A DNA stretch of 6,848 nt. Origin: an uncultured Sphingorhabdus sp. GTDB taxonomy: Bacteria; Pseudomonadota; Alphaproteobacteria; Sphingomonadales; Sphingomonadaceae. Position 1 is the stretch's first letter, and each line of letters begins with the position of its first letter. The notes under the pieces were generated by a model that worked only from the letters and a program-made list of their open reading frames with translations, did no database searches and had not been told where the DNA came from. Below are positions 6,284 to 6,848 of this stretch, one piece after another. Location of the stretch: positions 1 through 6,848 of the forward strand of contig CALMYW010000256.1 of assembly GCA_937873665.1 (NCBI GenBank). Reading direction: 5' to 3'. Position numbers and translations under genes: made by a program.

Positions 6284-6848
6284 TTAGTGCAGAACTGCCT
6301 CCGCCGCCATGGCTGGCCGCAGGTGGAGCGAAGTGGAACCGGAGGGTAGCCATGGCGGCGTTGCCGTTTCCGGGGCCGGCGGGCGATACCCCAACGAGCT
6401 GTGTGGCCTGACGGTGTTGTAGTGGCGCCGCCAGGCCTCGATCAGGATCTGGGCTTCAGCCAAGGTGTAGAAGATCTCCCCGTTCAAGAGCTCGTCACGC
6501 ATTGAGCCGTTGAAGGACTCGCAGTAGCCATTCTCCCAGGGGCTGCCCGGCGTGATGTAGAGCGTCTTCACGCCGACCTTCCTCAGCCATTCCTGCACGG
6601 CATTGGCGATGAACTCCGGGCCGTTGTCTGACCGTATATGTGTCGGTGGGCGCGCGTGACGAACAGTTCAGCCAGTGCTGCCAGAACATCTTCGCTTCGC
6701 AGTCGCCGCGCAACCGGCAAGGCCAGGCACTCCCTACTGGCTTCATCGATGATCGACAGGATGCGGAACTTGCGGCCATCGTGCGTCCGTCCCTCGACGA
6801 AGTCGTAGGACCACACGTGCCCCGGATACTCGGGCCGCAGTCGGATAC
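6284..6848 (-). pseudogene. IS3-family transposase OrfB, C-terminal part, frameshifted
   Basis: This is the integrase-type DDE domain (rve) of an IS3-family transposase; its N-terminus and OrfA lie outside the window. Translation begins at the window edge as IRLRPEYPGHVWSYDFVEGR, with the first catalytic Asp in SYDFV (6802-6804). It continues to ELFVTRA and then loses the family sequence. The rest is in another frame: PPTHIRSDNGPEF with the second Asp (6626-6628), and ENGYCESFNGS with the catalytic Glu (6518-6520). The D-E spacing is 35 residues, as expected for the family, and the end HYNTVRPHSSLGYRPPAP is also typical. The two frames join within about 6645-6656, where one base appears to be missing in a GC-rich run (GCGCGCCCACC on the coding strand). 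The programmed frameshift of this family lies between orfA and orfB, not here, so the copy is probably inactive unless the missing base is a sequencing error. Confidence 0.88.
6302..6360. repeat. 13-bp perfect inverted repeat in the 3' end of the transposase gene
   Basis: CGCCGCCATGGCT (6302-6314) is matched by AGCCATGGCGGCG (6348-6360) with 33 bases between. It lies within the last codons of the transposase, after the conserved LGYRPPAP segment, and could form a GC-rich stem. No T-tract follows on either strand, so it is not a standard intrinsic terminator. Confidence 0.8.

Larger units (their letters stand above)
6250..6848 (-). mobile_element. IS3-family insertion sequence (probably IS407-like), transposase-3' end, partial
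   Basis: The element is recognised from its transposase. Its outer end is placed at 6250 because TGACCGGCCCCC there has the TG start usual for IS3-family termini and lies 34 bases beyond the transposase stop. A small palindrome, CCACT-G-AGTGG (6260-6270), sits just inside. The other end lies beyond the window, so the terminal inverted repeat and target duplication cannot be checked. IS407-type elements usually duplicate 4 bp; the 4 bases flanking this end are GGAT. The insertion is 10 bp after the phosphoesterase stop, so it may have removed that operon from its terminator or from later genes. Confidence 0.85.

Noticed and set aside
6640..6660. Programmed frameshifting of the IS3 family
   Set aside because: That signal lies between orfA and orfB, not inside the catalytic domain, and I see no A-rich slippery run here.

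Overview
The window looks like a GC-rich alphaproteobacterium, most likely a sphingomonad (Sphingomonas, Novosphingobium or Sphingobium type). The reasons are the style of the TonB-dependent receptor (a DIVITARKREE segment right after the signal peptide and a GTLYGRNTTAGAVN plug motif), the codon use, and a co-linear secreted metallophosphoesterase. No rRNA, tRNA or CRISPR was seen. The mix of a decayed gene end, an operon and an IS element suggests an accessory or rearranged region.

Layout: (1) 52-1464 (+) encodes a membrane protein that joins the C-terminal membrane part of a KdpD-like sensor (DUF4118, GAF, remnant HisKA) directly to a KdpE/OmpR-type winged-helix DNA-binding domain. It has no kinase ATPase domain, no receiver domain and no phospho-acceptor histidine. 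(2) 1530-1970 (-) is the C-terminal remnant of a PepSY-TM protein with no credible start; its 5' end runs into the end of the next gene. (3) 1955-2566 (-) is a TetR-family repressor. (4) 2567-2679 is a divergent intergenic region with a 20-bp palindrome inside a candidate sigma70-type promoter. (5) 2680-4920 (+) is a complete TonB-dependent receptor. (6) 4923-6239 (+) is a secreted calcineurin-like metallophosphoesterase starting two bases after the receptor stop. (7) 6250-6848 is the transposase-3' end of an IS3-family element, entering 10 bp after the phosphoesterase stop. Its transposase (-) carries a one-base frameshift and leaves the window.

The TetR gene, palindrome, receptor and phosphoesterase read as one regulated uptake unit. 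A ligand probably relieves TetR repression; the receptor then moves a substrate across the outer membrane, and the phosphoesterase cleaves a phosphate ester in the periplasm or outside the cell. The substrate cannot be told from sequence. The most unusual object is the KdpD-KdpE chimera, which looks like a membrane-tethered one-component regulator derived from a two-component system.
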